From Bacillus sp. HSf4 (GTDB lineage Bacteria; Bacillota; Bacilli; Bacillales; Bacillaceae), in contig NZ_CP120679.1 of assembly GCF_029537375.1 (NCBI RefSeq), positions 3,577,501 to 3,641,500 of the forward strand: a stretch of 64,000 nucleotides of DNA, written 5' to 3'. The translations under genes were made by a program, and so were the position numbers. The notes beneath the pieces are model-generated. The model was not told the origin of the DNA. It worked only from the letters and a program-made list of their open reading frames with translations, and made no database searches. Shown piece by piece: positions 50,756 through 59,159 of the stretch (position 1 is the stretch's first letter; every line of letters begins with the position of its first letter).

Positions 50756-51154
50756 ATGAAACATTTCGTTATTTGCTGCTTATCGGTTATATTCGTTTAT
50801 TTCGCCCACTTTCTCGGGATCTCGATTCTGTTTCATCTGTCGGGCGCATTTTACCAAACGGTCGGGTCCCTGCTAATGTTTACCCTTTTTTATATCGTGC
50901 TGACCTTCGTCATGGAACCGGCCGAAAAGCTGCTCATCCAGAGCATTCAATTATTGCGCTTCAATCGAAGGATCACGTTTTTTGCCGCCGAAATGATCAC
51001 AATCGGCTGTTTATGGGCCGCCATTTATACAGCGGACGAATTGCTGGACGACGTTCTGCTGACGACTTCGGCGGAAATCATGATTGCCGTTTCCTTTTTT
51101 ACAATCGATAAAATCCTTTATCCGCGGCAGAGGTCCGGTTCGCTCTCATATTGA
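50756..51154 (+). CDS. yvrL: YvrL, membrane-bound negative regulator of SigO
   Basis: This 132-residue integral membrane protein has four hydrophobic segments (VICCLSVIFVYFAHFLGISILF, LLMFTLFYIVLTFVM, FFAAEMITIGCLWAAIYTA, AEIMIAVSFFTI). In B. subtilis YvrL acts against SigO-dependent transcription and is encoded in the same operon. ATG with AAAGGAG. Its position after oxdC matches. Confidence 0.85.
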   Translation: MKHFVICCLSVIFVYFAHFLGISILFHLSGAFYQTVGSLLMFTLFYIVLTFVMEPAEKLLIQSIQLLRFNRRITFFAAEMITIGCLWAAIYTADELLDDVLLTTSAEIMIAVSFFTIDKILYPRQRSGSLSY

Positions 51155-51277
51155 CGATCCATTCTAAACCGCATGATAAAGTTTTCTTCATCGCAGGAAT
51201 CAATATTCTGACAAACTTTATCATTTGCATGAATGTTATAAACTGAATATACAGTGATGAAAAGGAGGTTTTCGTTG

Positions 51278-51763
51278 ATGGAAACAATTCGTTTCAGACA
51301 GGACATGTCGATGAAAGAAATCGGCGAACAAGTGCAAAGCTATGTGGATGCCCATTGGAAACAAACGCTTGAAGATCATCGGGACGAATTCTTAAAAGCG
51401 TTTCCCGAATTGGAGGATGCGACTTACGGACTTTACTTGGATAAACTGCTTCCGCCTGTATTTGCAAGTCTCAAACAGTCCGGCTTTACAATGATTCAAA
51501 CCGCGAAAAAAGGCGATTTTTTCATTGGGAAAGGACTGAATTTCAGACAATCCATGGAAAAATGGGGAGCTGAAAACTGCCGCTCCAGAGTGTTTTGGAC
51601 GGTCATCGGTGATCAGCAACAACATCCGGTCGGCACGCTGCTGTTTGATTTCTATCACTCCCATGCCGGATTTGATGTACCTCTCGCCCCGAAGATTGAC
51701 ACATTAGAAGAAACGGCCAGAGAACCGATTGTCGCAGCCATCAAACAGATCAAACAGACCTAA
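51278..51763 (+). CDS. Uncharacterised 161-residue cytoplasmic protein
   Basis: METIRFRQDMSMKEIGEQVQ is followed by helical segments and a C-terminal beta-rich half (FFIGKGLNFRQSMEKWGAEN, FWTVIGDQQQHPVGTLLFDF). No signal peptide, membrane segment or catalytic motif was recognised. ATG follows AAAAGGAGG, with a TTG one codon upstream as an alternative. It is probably monocistronic or leads the following tiny membrane gene. Confidence 0.7.
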   Translation: METIRFRQDMSMKEIGEQVQSYVDAHWKQTLEDHRDEFLKAFPELEDATYGLYLDKLLPPVFASLKQSGFTMIQTAKKGDFFIGKGLNFRQSMEKWGAENCRSRVFWTVIGDQQQHPVGTLLFDFYHSHAGFDVPLAPKIDTLEETAREPIVAAIKQIKQT

Positions 51764-51827
51764 TGTCCAAAATGAAAAAATATGTTATATTGAGGAAAAT
51801 GGAGCATATTTTCAGGAGGGGAAAGGT

Positions 51828-51998
51828 TTGAGAATCATTTTATCAATATTTGCCGCCGTGTTAGCGGGTCAAGTAATACTCGCAATCTTAAACAAAGAAT
51901 GGCTTGCTTCTGTTTTCTTCCTCAAATTCCTTTTGTCGTTCGCTGCTGTATGTGCTTTGGTTTTCATTTTTAGAAAGCTCGTCAAATATAAGCTGTAG
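51828..51998 (+). CDS. 56-residue two-span membrane protein
   Basis: The TTG at 51828 follows AGGAGG with 8-nt spacing. The product has two hydrophobic segments (IILSIFAAVLAGQVILAIL; SVFFLKFLLSFAAVCALVFI) and a basic end RKLVKYKL. A longer in-frame reading from 51729 overlaps the upstream gene and is less likely. A terminator follows. Function unknown. Confidence 0.65.
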   Translation: MRIILSIFAAVLAGQVILAILNKEWLASVFFLKFLLSFAAVCALVFIFRKLVKYKL

Positions 51999-51999
51999 C

Positions 52000-52023
52000 C
52001 GCCGGGTCATCCGGCGTTTTTTT
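52000..52023 (+). terminator. Terminator after the small membrane gene
   Basis: CGCCGG (52000-52005) pairs with CCGGCG (52011-52016), followed by TTTTTTT. Confidence 0.8.
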
Positions 52024-52105
52024 GTGTACAAAAATATCACTGCAACCAAAAGAATGGGAAATCCGTTATATATAAGACAAAATAATCAATTTAAGGAGAA
52101 GCATA

Positions 52106-53548
52106 ATGAGAATATTGGAAATATTATTAACTCTCTCCGCTTTTCTGCTGTTCTTTCAGCAAAAGATGCCGAAAAAATGGGCGTTTCCACCCGCCGTGGC
52201 CAGCATCGGTCTCTTAGCCGGACAGCTCGTTTTCGAAGGCTATAGATGGCAAATGGTGTTTGTTTATTTGATTGCCCTTTTCCTCTCGCTCACTGTGTTT
52301 TTTGGTAAAAAGCTGCGCATGAGCATGTGGAAGCCGTTAAGATACGGTTTGTCTTTTCTCATGTTCGCCCTGCTGCTCCTCTCTGTCTTTCTGGCTGTTT
52401 ATCTCCCTGTGTTTCACCTGCCGAAGCCTGACGGCGCATATGCGGTTGGGACGAAAACATTTCATTTGGTCGATCAGAACAGAGATGAAGTGCTGACGAA
52501 AGATCCCGATGACAAAAGAGAGCTGATGATTCAGGTCTGGTATCCGGCACAACAGCAGAATGGCGAAAAGCTACAGCCCCTCTTCCCTGAAGATCGTTTT
52601 TTCGATCAGTATATCGGAAATTTCGCTGAGCAATTACACGTGCCTGCATTTGCTTTGGACTATTGGCGCTACATTCGAACCAACTCATATGAAAATGCTG
52701 AAATCTCCTCATCGGAAAATCGTTATCCGGTTGTCGTGATCAGCCACGGATTCGGAACAAGCCGGCTGCTGCACGCTTCACAAGCCGAGAATCTGGCCAG
52801 CCACGGATTTATCGCAGTCGCGATTGATCATACATACAGCACGATGGCGACCGCTTTTCCCGACGGACGGGTCACAGGCTTAACAACGGAACAATACATG
52901 AACGGTGTTTCCGAGAACAGCGCAAAGCTCGGAAACATTTGGACGCAGGACGCCGAATTTGTCATCGATCAGTTAAAGAACTTGAACGGCAGAAGCTTCA
53001 AAGGAAAAATCGATCTCGACAACATCGGCATGATGGGACATTCATTTGGCGGAGCCACCGCTTTTAACACCGCTTATTCGAATCAAAACATTAAAGCCGG
53101 AATCAATATGGACGGGTCGCTTTACAATATAGGCGATAAACAAGCCATTTCAAAACCGTTTTTGTTTATGGAATCAAGCAGTTTTATCACGATAAGGAAC
53201 AAGGCTCTGAGCGGCAATATATCCGAGGAAGAAATCAAAAATTCGGGGTTAACGAAAGAAGCGTTTCACAACATGATTGAGGAAAGAAAAAAGGAATACA
53301 GCATCATCGACAACGCATCAATGGTATATATAAAAGGAACGGAGCATTACAATTTCACCGACTTTCAGCTATTTTCAAAGGTTTTGAAATGGATCGGCAT
53401 GACGGGAGAAATCGATGGCGGACGAGGCGCAGACATCGTCAATCAGTATGTTTTGGATTTTTTTAATAAGCATTTAAAAGGAGTCGGCGGGGATTTGCTC
53501 AAGAAGCCGAATCCGTCATATCCGGAGGTGAAGTTTCCGAAAAAATAA
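52106..53548 (+). CDS. Membrane-anchored alpha/beta hydrolase (PAF-acetylhydrolase-like)
   Basis: This 480-residue protein has an N-terminal part of about 115 residues with three to four transmembrane helices (up to LLSVFLAVYLPVFHLP). An extracytoplasmic alpha/beta hydrolase domain follows. The nucleophile elbow is MMGHSFGGATAFN near residue 312, after the oxyanion strand VVVISHGFGTSRLLHA. The late KGTEHYNFTDFQ near residue 415 supplies the catalytic His. It resembles PAF-AH/platelet-type acetylhydrolases and dienelactone hydrolases. Esterase or lipase activity on short acyl chains outside the membrane is expected. ATG with AAGGAG. Confidence 0.82.
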   Translation: MRILEILLTLSAFLLFFQQKMPKKWAFPPAVASIGLLAGQLVFEGYRWQMVFVYLIALFLSLTVFFGKKLRMSMWKPLRYGLSFLMFALLLLSVFLAVYLPVFHLPKPDGAYAVGTKTFHLVDQNRDEVLTKDPDDKRELMIQVWYPAQQQNGEKLQPLFPEDRFFDQYIGNFAEQLHVPAFALDYWRYIRTNSYENAEISSSENRYPVVVISHGFGTSRLLHASQAENLASHGFIAVAIDHTYSTMATAFPDGRVTGLTTEQYMNGVSENSAKLGNIWTQDAEFVIDQLKNLNGRSFKGKIDLDNIGMMGHSFGGATAFNTAYSNQNIKAGINMDGSLYNIGDKQAISKPFLFMESSSFITIRNKALSGNISEEEIKNSGLTKEAFHNMIEERKKEYSIIDNASMVYIKGTEHYNFTDFQLFSKVLKWIGMTGEIDGGRGADIVNQYVLDFFNKHLKGVGGDLLKKPNPSYPEVKFPKK

Positions 53549-53729
53549 ACCTAAATTTACGGGATAGGCGCCGCCAGTGAAAGCGGCACCTTCTCTCATT
53601 AACATCAATGCCCTGATTGCCTGCTCCTATCTTCAACGCAATGGCTGCATCAGATTCAGTCGTATAACCAGAACCTGTTTAGCCCGAATAACAGGTTTCG
53701 GCTCCGCTTCATACGTAGTGTCGTGAAAG

Positions 53730-54992
53730 TTAGCGGAGGTCAGCTACAAATGTTGTCACGCTTTGAGCTGGAAGATGAGCCCAAAAATGATTGCCTGTTA
53801 CATTGAGATTCGTTCCAGGCTGAAGATTGGTGCTGCTGCTCGTTATCCATCTGGAAACCTGTGAAACAGCGCCATTCTGCAGAACAAAGTTTTGATTGAC
53901 CCCTGAGTTGTTTTTGTTAATGGCAACAATAACGACTTTGTTGTTACCTTTATAGGCAGATACGTAAACGTTTGTATCAGGGTTCTTCGTTGCATCAACC
54001 CTTACATAGCCGGGGCGAACAAATTTTGAGAAATGAGCCATATTGTAACCGCGTTTGCTGATCGTGCCGTCCTCTTTCATAGGACCGTATGATCTGCGGA
54101 TGTACCACCAAACATAGGCTTGAAAATCCCCCTCTACCATCGCATTGTGAATATGGTAGGAGACATCCAATGCCTCTGGCCAGCGATCCGCAGAGTTGTT
54201 GTCACTGTTCGGATAGTATACTTCCGTCATCCAAAGATCTTTTCCCGCGCCTTTTTGTTTGAACAGAGGATAAGCGAAATTGCTAAGCTGTGTACCATAA
54301 AGATGTGCGCCAAGAATATCCATATTGGCAAGCGCCTGCGGATCGTTCAAAATCGGGTCCGACATATTTTTCAAGTATTGAAATGACTCAGGCGCGATGA
54401 CACGGGTATTAATCGAGCCGGCATTTTCTCTCATAAAGCGGAGCATTTCTTGCGGCGTCCACCACGTCCAATCATGTGCGTAATCGGGCTCGTTTTGTAC
54501 GGAAATCGCATACAGATTCACACCATGATTCTTCATATAGGTAACGAAATCGTTAAGATGCTGCGCGTATGCGGCATACTTATCGTATCTCAGCCGTTTA
54601 GCGGATGTGTCACCATTACGATTGAAGGTCTCAACCATATCGCTTGGAGGATTCCAGGGGGAAGCAAAAACGATTGCTCCATGTTGAATCGCACTCTTTG
54701 CCGTCTCCACTTCTCTGTGCCAATTATTTCTGTTTTCATCCACATGAATTCTTAAGATTGAAAATCCTAACTGATTCCCTCCATTACCAAAAGCGGTTTC
54801 TCTTTGAGCTGCTGTCAGATCCCCAATCCAAGCCGGGTGGTTCATTCCTCCAAAACCGCGAATCACTTGTTTTTCTGCTGATAAATTAACTTTCGCGTCA
54901 CTGGCTGCTAAAACTTCAGCAGCGGCCGGCCCGGTTAACATGAGCGACAGCATCGTTACATATGCCAACAATACACAAATACATTTTTTCAC
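53730..54992 (-). CDS. xynC: Glucuronoxylanase XynC (GH30_8)
   Basis: This 420-residue secreted enzyme has a signal peptide (residues 1-32, ending AAAEVLA). The GH30 TIM barrel has the acid/base Glu in AISVQNEPDY (about residue 170) and nucleophile in LWMTEVYYP (about residue 255). A C-terminal beta-sandwich ends QSVTTFVADLR. It cuts glucuronoxylan next to methylglucuronic acid side groups. Length matches B. subtilis XynC (422). The start is GTG with AGAGGAT 8 nt upstream. It follows xynD on the same strand after 142 nt. Confidence 0.95.
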   Translation of the reverse strand: MKKCICVLLAYVTMLSLMLTGPAAAEVLAASDAKVNLSAEKQVIRGFGGMNHPAWIGDLTAAQRETAFGNGGNQLGFSILRIHVDENRNNWHREVETAKSAIQHGAIVFASPWNPPSDMVETFNRNGDTSAKRLRYDKYAAYAQHLNDFVTYMKNHGVNLYAISVQNEPDYAHDWTWWTPQEMLRFMRENAGSINTRVIAPESFQYLKNMSDPILNDPQALANMDILGAHLYGTQLSNFAYPLFKQKGAGKDLWMTEVYYPNSDNNSADRWPEALDVSYHIHNAMVEGDFQAYVWWYIRRSYGPMKEDGTISKRGYNMAHFSKFVRPGYVRVDATKNPDTNVYVSAYKGNNKVVIVAINKNNSGVNQNFVLQNGAVSQVSRWITSSSTNLQPGTNLNVTGNHFWAHLPAQSVTTFVADLR

Positions 54993-55134
54993 ACGCTTTC
55001 ATCCTCTCATAAACAACATATTCTCCATAAAACGATGTCTTTTGAAACTTCGTTTTCGGTTGCGGTATATGACTCTTTCACTGCAGCCGAAAGTTTTTCT
55101 CACCTCTGAAACCGCCTTTTTGCCGGCACCGGTG

Positions 55135-56673
55135 CTAATTTTGTGTAAACTGCCAGTAATCAAAATTAAACAAGTTGCCTGAACTGTTTCCGGTAAATAC
55201 AAAGTAGACGTTGTGAACACCGGTCGCGCCGCTTACAGCAGTTTCGACTTCTCTCCAGGTTTGCGTTCCTCCTGTTGAAGGTACATTCAGCGTTCCCACA
55301 AGCTTTCCGGTCACACTGTCAAGACGCACTTCAATTTCCCCGCCTACAGCGGATGCCACATTTGCTTTAAACGTCCTGGCTCCGCGCGCGCCGAAGTCGG
55401 CATTTCCTACAGCGATCCAGTCTCCGTTATGAATGCTTGTGATGTTTTGATTATTTACCGGCCCACCAGATGCTGAAGATTTCTCTGCCAAAATGCGTCC
55501 ATTCCAGGCAAACGTTTCAGCTTCTATCCGGTTATATGGATTCAGATTGGCAAGCTGTCCTACACCTTTATAATTTGCTGCAACCTCTTGAATGGACCCA
55601 TCCAGATTATGCACCAGCTTATTAATATGGGGAGAACGGTATCCTTTGCCGGCTCCGAACAAAGCGAAACTGACAGTTTGAGCATGGTACACCACATACC
55701 ACTCATTTTTAAAATTGAAAACTGCATGATGGTTGTTACCCCCGGCTCCAAAGTATGCACCCGGATTTTTCAGAAAATGCCCTTGATACGTAAAAGGACC
55801 CATTGGGCTTGAGCTGGTCATGTAACCGATTTCACCCGGCGGTATATCGGCCGGGTGCGCACCGCTGAAATTGATGCAATAGGAATAGTAATATTTCCCG
55901 TTATACTTATGCATTCCCGAGTCTTCAAACATGAAAGGCGCATCAATCACAGACGCGCTTCCAACAACGCTGGTCATATCGGCCCCCAATTTGATGACTC
56001 GTGCTGTTTTAGGATTTGCCCATTGATCCTGTGTTGGATTTGAACCGCCAGGGATGCCTCCGCCGGCATACAGATAACCTTGGCTATCGTCATCTACGAA
56101 CACTGCCGGATCAAAAAGCCAAACAACGCCGTTCATTCCTGGTGTACTCGTTGTAACCAACGCTTTTCCGATCGGATCTGTCCACGGCCCGGTCGGGCTG
56201 TCTGCGGTGAGAACCCCGATGCCTCCGCCGCCGTTTGCAAAGTAAAGGAAGAATTTATCCTTACCATTTATCTTTTTAACTGCGACTGACGGGGCCCAGG
56301 ACGCGCCTGCCCATTTCGCAATCCCCCGGCCTCCATTGATGCCATTGGCACCCGCTACCGGAATGGCTCCGTGGTCTGTCCAATTCACCATATCCGCTGA
56401 AGATATGACGAACACTTTGTTCAAATTGGCGAATGAATTATCCTTAATCGTTCCGTCGCTGTTATATTCATAATCATCACTGGACATATAGATGTAGACT
56501 CTTCCGTTATAGGTCAGCACAAAGGGATCCGCTCCTAAATGATGGTCTATTAGCGGATTTGAATTTCCTACATGCTTTGCAATGGTAGTGCTGGCAGCAA
56601 GTGCAGACTTCCCAGGTATACAGCTTATGAATAGCGCCAGAACCAATAAACATGCACTGCACTTCATTTTCAT
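55135..56673 (-). CDS. xynD: Arabinoxylan arabinofuranohydrolase XynD (GH43 + CBM6)
   Basis: This 512-residue secreted enzyme has a signal peptide (LLVLALFISCIPGKSALAA). The five-bladed GH43 domain begins with NPLIDHHLGADPFVLTYNGR (general-base Asp), with later WLFDPAVFVDD and APFMFEDSGMHK motifs (pKa-modulating Asp and acid Glu). A CBM6 domain occupies about residues 380-512 (RIEAETFAWNG to FNFDYWQFTQN). It releases arabinose from doubly substituted xylose in arabinoxylan. The ATG at 56673 has AAAGGAGG at 9 nt and fits B. subtilis XynD (513). It works with XynC. Confidence 0.95.
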   Translation of the reverse strand: MKMKCSACLLVLALFISCIPGKSALAASTTIAKHVGNSNPLIDHHLGADPFVLTYNGRVYIYMSSDDYEYNSDGTIKDNSFANLNKVFVISSADMVNWTDHGAIPVAGANGINGGRGIAKWAGASWAPSVAVKKINGKDKFFLYFANGGGGIGVLTADSPTGPWTDPIGKALVTTSTPGMNGVVWLFDPAVFVDDDSQGYLYAGGGIPGGSNPTQDQWANPKTARVIKLGADMTSVVGSASVIDAPFMFEDSGMHKYNGKYYYSYCINFSGAHPADIPPGEIGYMTSSSPMGPFTYQGHFLKNPGAYFGAGGNNHHAVFNFKNEWYVVYHAQTVSFALFGAGKGYRSPHINKLVHNLDGSIQEVAANYKGVGQLANLNPYNRIEAETFAWNGRILAEKSSASGGPVNNQNITSIHNGDWIAVGNADFGARGARTFKANVASAVGGEIEVRLDSVTGKLVGTLNVPSTGGTQTWREVETAVSGATGVHNVYFVFTGNSSGNLFNFDYWQFTQN

Positions 56674-56794
56674 AACCAACATCCTCCTTTTATCTATAAA
56701 ATCAGGTGAGTTGCTGATTTTTCCGGCGGCAGCCCCTGTCTTTGGAAAGTGTGATCCGGATTTGGGGCGATTTCTGATCTTGAAGCGGCTTCTT

Positions 56795-56929
56795 TCAGAG
56801 CTCCATTCCTTCGCGAAGCCGAGCATAAGTCTCTTCCGGAAGAACGCGTTCTGAATCTTGGCCGTCTTCAATCAACCGCAGTAACCTGACCGGTGATTTA
56901 TCTGCCGGCGCTTTGCTCTTCTTTCTCAC
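56795..56929 (-). CDS. Candidate 44-residue protein upstream of xynD
   Basis: A GTG start at 56929 lies 4 nt after GGAGG (short spacing). The product, MRKKSKAPADKSPVRLLRLI then EDGQDSERVLPEETYARLRE and GMEL, is polar with a believable composition. It ends 122 nt before the xynD start on the same strand. Not recognised. It could be a small gene or part of the xynD leader. Confidence 0.4.
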   Translation of the reverse strand: MRKKSKAPADKSPVRLLRLIEDGQDSERVLPEETYARLREGMEL

Positions 56930-57243
56930 ATCCCCTCCTGCAGTTCATATTTAATAACCGACTTAAAGTTTTTGACCACCGTTCTGTCATAAGTGTTAGT
57001 CATACAAACTTTTACATTTAACACCTTCAAAAACTTACCATAATTTTTTTAGCTTATTAAGTGTCTTTTATCATTTCTTTTTCACAAATCTAAAAATTAA
57101 TTCTTATGAACTAATTTCATTTTATTTAAAAGAAAACAGGACAAAGGTTTGTTTTGTAAACATCCGTATGTTGAGTAGAAGTGGTTCATAATCGCGGAAA
57201 GAAAAAGGAGTATAAGAACATCGCCAAAGCGTCAACGGTTTGA
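56930..57243. other. AT-rich intergenic region upstream of the xylan genes
   Basis: About 310 nt of A/T-rich sequence with no supported gene. It presumably carries the promoter for the leftward xynD-xynC unit. I see no clear -35/-10 pair or cre box that I would defend. Confidence 0.5.
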
Positions 57244-57492
57244 TTGAATGAGCGGAGCGAAACAGATACTGGATTAGAGGATGATGATATCAATTACACA
57301 GAATATTATGCAGTTGCCTTTAGAGTGAATAACATTATATCCCACCCTACTAATAACGAAGGCAGTGTATATGATTGGTTAAGTCAAGGGGAAAGCTCCT
57401 TGGTTGAGATCTCTCTTTATGATGATCCGCCAAATATAATTTTAGTAGATGGTCAGACAGTATGGGAATTGGACATTAATGAATACCTATAG
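57244..57492 (+). CDS. Orphan 82-residue acidic protein, perhaps a gene fragment
   Basis: A TTG start (57244) gives an acidic protein with [40 protein letters not shown] and [17 protein letters not shown]. It lacks a good ribosome-binding site and its base composition is AT-rich, so it may be the 3' part of a longer lost gene, for example an immunity or antitoxin-like protein; that is a guess. A good terminator follows, showing the transcript end was once functional. Confidence 0.45.
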   Translation: MNERSETDTGLEDDDINYTEYYAVAFRVNNIISHPTNNEGSVYDWLSQGESSLVEISLYDDPPNIILVDGQTVWELDINEYL

Positions 57493-57516
57493 ACGAGTTA
57501 AATTTTAAAAAGCTGA

Positions 57517-57541
57517 GCCCTCGTGAAAGAGGGCCTTTTTG
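57517..57541 (+). terminator. Terminator after the orphan ORF
   Basis: GCCCTC (57517-57522) pairs with GAGGGC (57529-57534), followed by CTTTTTG. Compact intrinsic terminator. Confidence 0.75.
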
Positions 57542-57543
57542 TA

Positions 57544-57713
57544 TTATTTCAATAGTGATTCAAGTTTTGCCTTTGACTTTGGAACGTAAATGCCGTCAGG
57601 ATACAGCCCGTGCATCAGCTAGAACCGTTTGACCGTCTTAGCCGTCTTCGGCCCGTAAAAGCCATCAATACCGTTATTTTTGGCGCCTAGTAATAAAGGG
57701 CAGCCAGCGCCTC
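57544..57713 (-). pseudogene. Relic of a peptidoglycan-binding domain of a phage-type amidase
   Basis: The minus strand reads LLGAKNNGIDGFYGPKTAKT, then VKRF, a TAG stop, and LMHGLYPDGIYVPKSKAKLE and SLLK with a terminal stop. This is the C-terminal PG_binding_1 repeat of Bacillus endolysin/autolysin amidases (normally VKRFQ instead of the stop). Only about 55 codons remain and upstream sequence is lost, so it is an inactive prophage or lysin remnant next to tmRNA. Confidence 0.75.
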
Positions 57714-58080
57714 CTAAATCTGTAGGACGGGTTTATTGCCGGACATGTATGGTGATTTTTTCTGTTTGATGATTCAGCGATCAATTCAGCGGCATTTTAA
57801 ACCGTTTCACTGTGAATCTCGCCGTCTTTTCGACATACATTTCAACGCTGATCGGCAAAGCTGCCGTCCATTGTCTGTCAATTGTCTCTTTATGAATGTT
57901 CCTGATATATCTTGGTGTAATGTCTGTGCAGGGAATGTTGAAAATCTCTTACAATATGGAAAACGTCCTTGAATTTTCTCATGGCATGAGCCCGGCGTCC
58001 TCCAGCAGTATCATTCATATGTTCATGAAGCCGTTCACCGCTCTTACACAAACATAAAAAATCCCCAAAAAACAAAAAAA
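57714..58080. other. Decayed strip between the lysin relic and tmRNA
   Basis: About 370 nt with only short overlapping frames of low credibility on both strands. I recognise no gene. Position at the 3' end of ssrA and the lysin relic to its left suggest left-over integrated phage or island DNA. Confidence 0.5.
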
Positions 58081-58101
58081 CCACCATCATATGTATGGTG
58101 G
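58081..58101 (-). terminator. Terminator of tmRNA
   Basis: On the minus strand CCACCAT and ATGGTGG pair around ACATATG, then a run of seven Ts follows. The stem begins with the 3' CCA of tmRNA, so processing must release it. Confidence 0.75.
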
Positions 58102-58455
58102 AGACGGTGGGAGTCGAACCCACGTCCAGAAACGTCGATTGCTTCAGCGTCTACGAGCGTAGCCCTGCATATTTGGATTCGCTCATCTTCGTGCCTGCGG
58201 GCGGGCCCTCAGAGAGCTAGTCTGATGGGTCTCTTCCTGCGCTCTCAGACGGAAGCGCAAGCGTAGCCTACTTCGTTATGGGCTCTTAACCGGCACATAG
58301 GCGATGCGGGCAAGAGCTCGCTGCGCTATATTAGGCAGCTAGTGCTAAGTTCTGGTTATTAGATTTGCCAGTTATATTTAGGTGCGTGTTTACGAGATCG
58401 CCTCTCGGCTCGCAACTCAAGCTCGATCCATCCCTGTCGAATCCGTAACGTCCCC
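58096..58455 (-). ncRNA. ssrA: tmRNA (transfer-messenger RNA)
   Basis: The RNA starts GGGGACGTTACGGATTCGAC and ends GACTCCCACCGTCTCCACCA, forming the tRNA-Ala-like acceptor and T arm. The tag frame in the 5' half reads GKSNNQNLALAA then TAA, a variant of the Bacillus tag GKTNSFNQNVALAA. It rescues stalled ribosomes together with SmpB, whose gene is upstream on the same strand. Pseudoknot-rich sequence fills the rest. Confidence 0.95.
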
Positions 58456-58566
58456 TTGTGAAGGATGTCGGAAAAACTGGCTGTATTCCTATTATATCAA
58501 GATTACACATCAATTCAAATGGTAATCTTTGTGACCGCGTTTATATAGAATAACATGGCCAGAGGC

Positions 58567-59040
58567 TTAGATCAAGCCTTTTTGACGGTCGCGGAACGCC
58601 CGTTCAATTTCTCGTTTGGCGTCTTTGCGCTTCAAGTCCTCGCGCTTGTCAAATTTCTTCTTCCCTTTTCCAAGGCCGAGCAGCACTTTGGCAAAGCCGT
58701 TTTTTAAATAAAGCTTAAGCGGTACAAGCGAATAGCCCTGTTCTTTTGTGAGACCGATCAGCTTGTTGATCTGCTTTCTGTGCATCAAAAGCTTCCTCGT
58801 CCGCAAAGGATCATGGTTGTAGCGGTTTCCCTGCTCGTACGGGCTGATATGCATATTGTGAAGGAACACTTCTCCCCTCTCAATTTTGGCGAACGCGTCC
58901 TTTAAATTGACGCGGCCGGCGCGGATCGATTTGATTTCGGTCCCTTGAAGCACAATGCCTGTTTCATATGTTTCTTCTATAAAATAATCGTGGTTTGCTT
59001 TTTTATTTTGGGAAACAACCTTCCCTTCTCCCTTTGGCAT
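58567..59040 (-). CDS. smpB: tmRNA-binding protein SmpB
   Basis: This 157-residue beta-barrel RNA-binding protein has [20 protein letters not shown], then [19 protein letters not shown] and [20 protein letters not shown]. It ends in the basic tail [20 protein letters not shown] that enters the mRNA channel during trans-translation. ATG with GGAGGAGG. It lies between rnr and ssrA in the classic order. Confidence 0.97.
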   Translation of the reverse strand: MPKGEGKVVSQNKKANHDYFIEETYETGIVLQGTEIKSIRAGRVNLKDAFAKIERGEVFLHNMHISPYEQGNRYNHDPLRTRKLLMHRKQINKLIGLTKEQGYSLVPLKLYLKNGFAKVLLGLGKGKKKFDKREDLKRKDAKREIERAFRDRQKGLI

Positions 59041-59159
59041 ACGGCAACCTCCTCCCGCCTGAAGTCTTTCATTTTCGAAAAGGCGGCGAATACGTTTTAT
59101 TCTACCAAATGAACGCCTTTCTTACAATTTCGCCGCCCCTTTTGTGACGCGTGCCGGGA

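Noticed and set aside
56674..56871. N-terminal extension of XynD
   Set aside because: The signal peptide and AAAGGAGG site support the ATG at 56673. The extension is basic and Arg-rich, and its beginning overlaps a better small ORF.
57736..57972. 78-codon open frame next to tmRNA
   Set aside because: No start signal, no family and low credibility of composition. The frame on the opposite strand (57890-58123) runs into tmRNA, so both look like chance.
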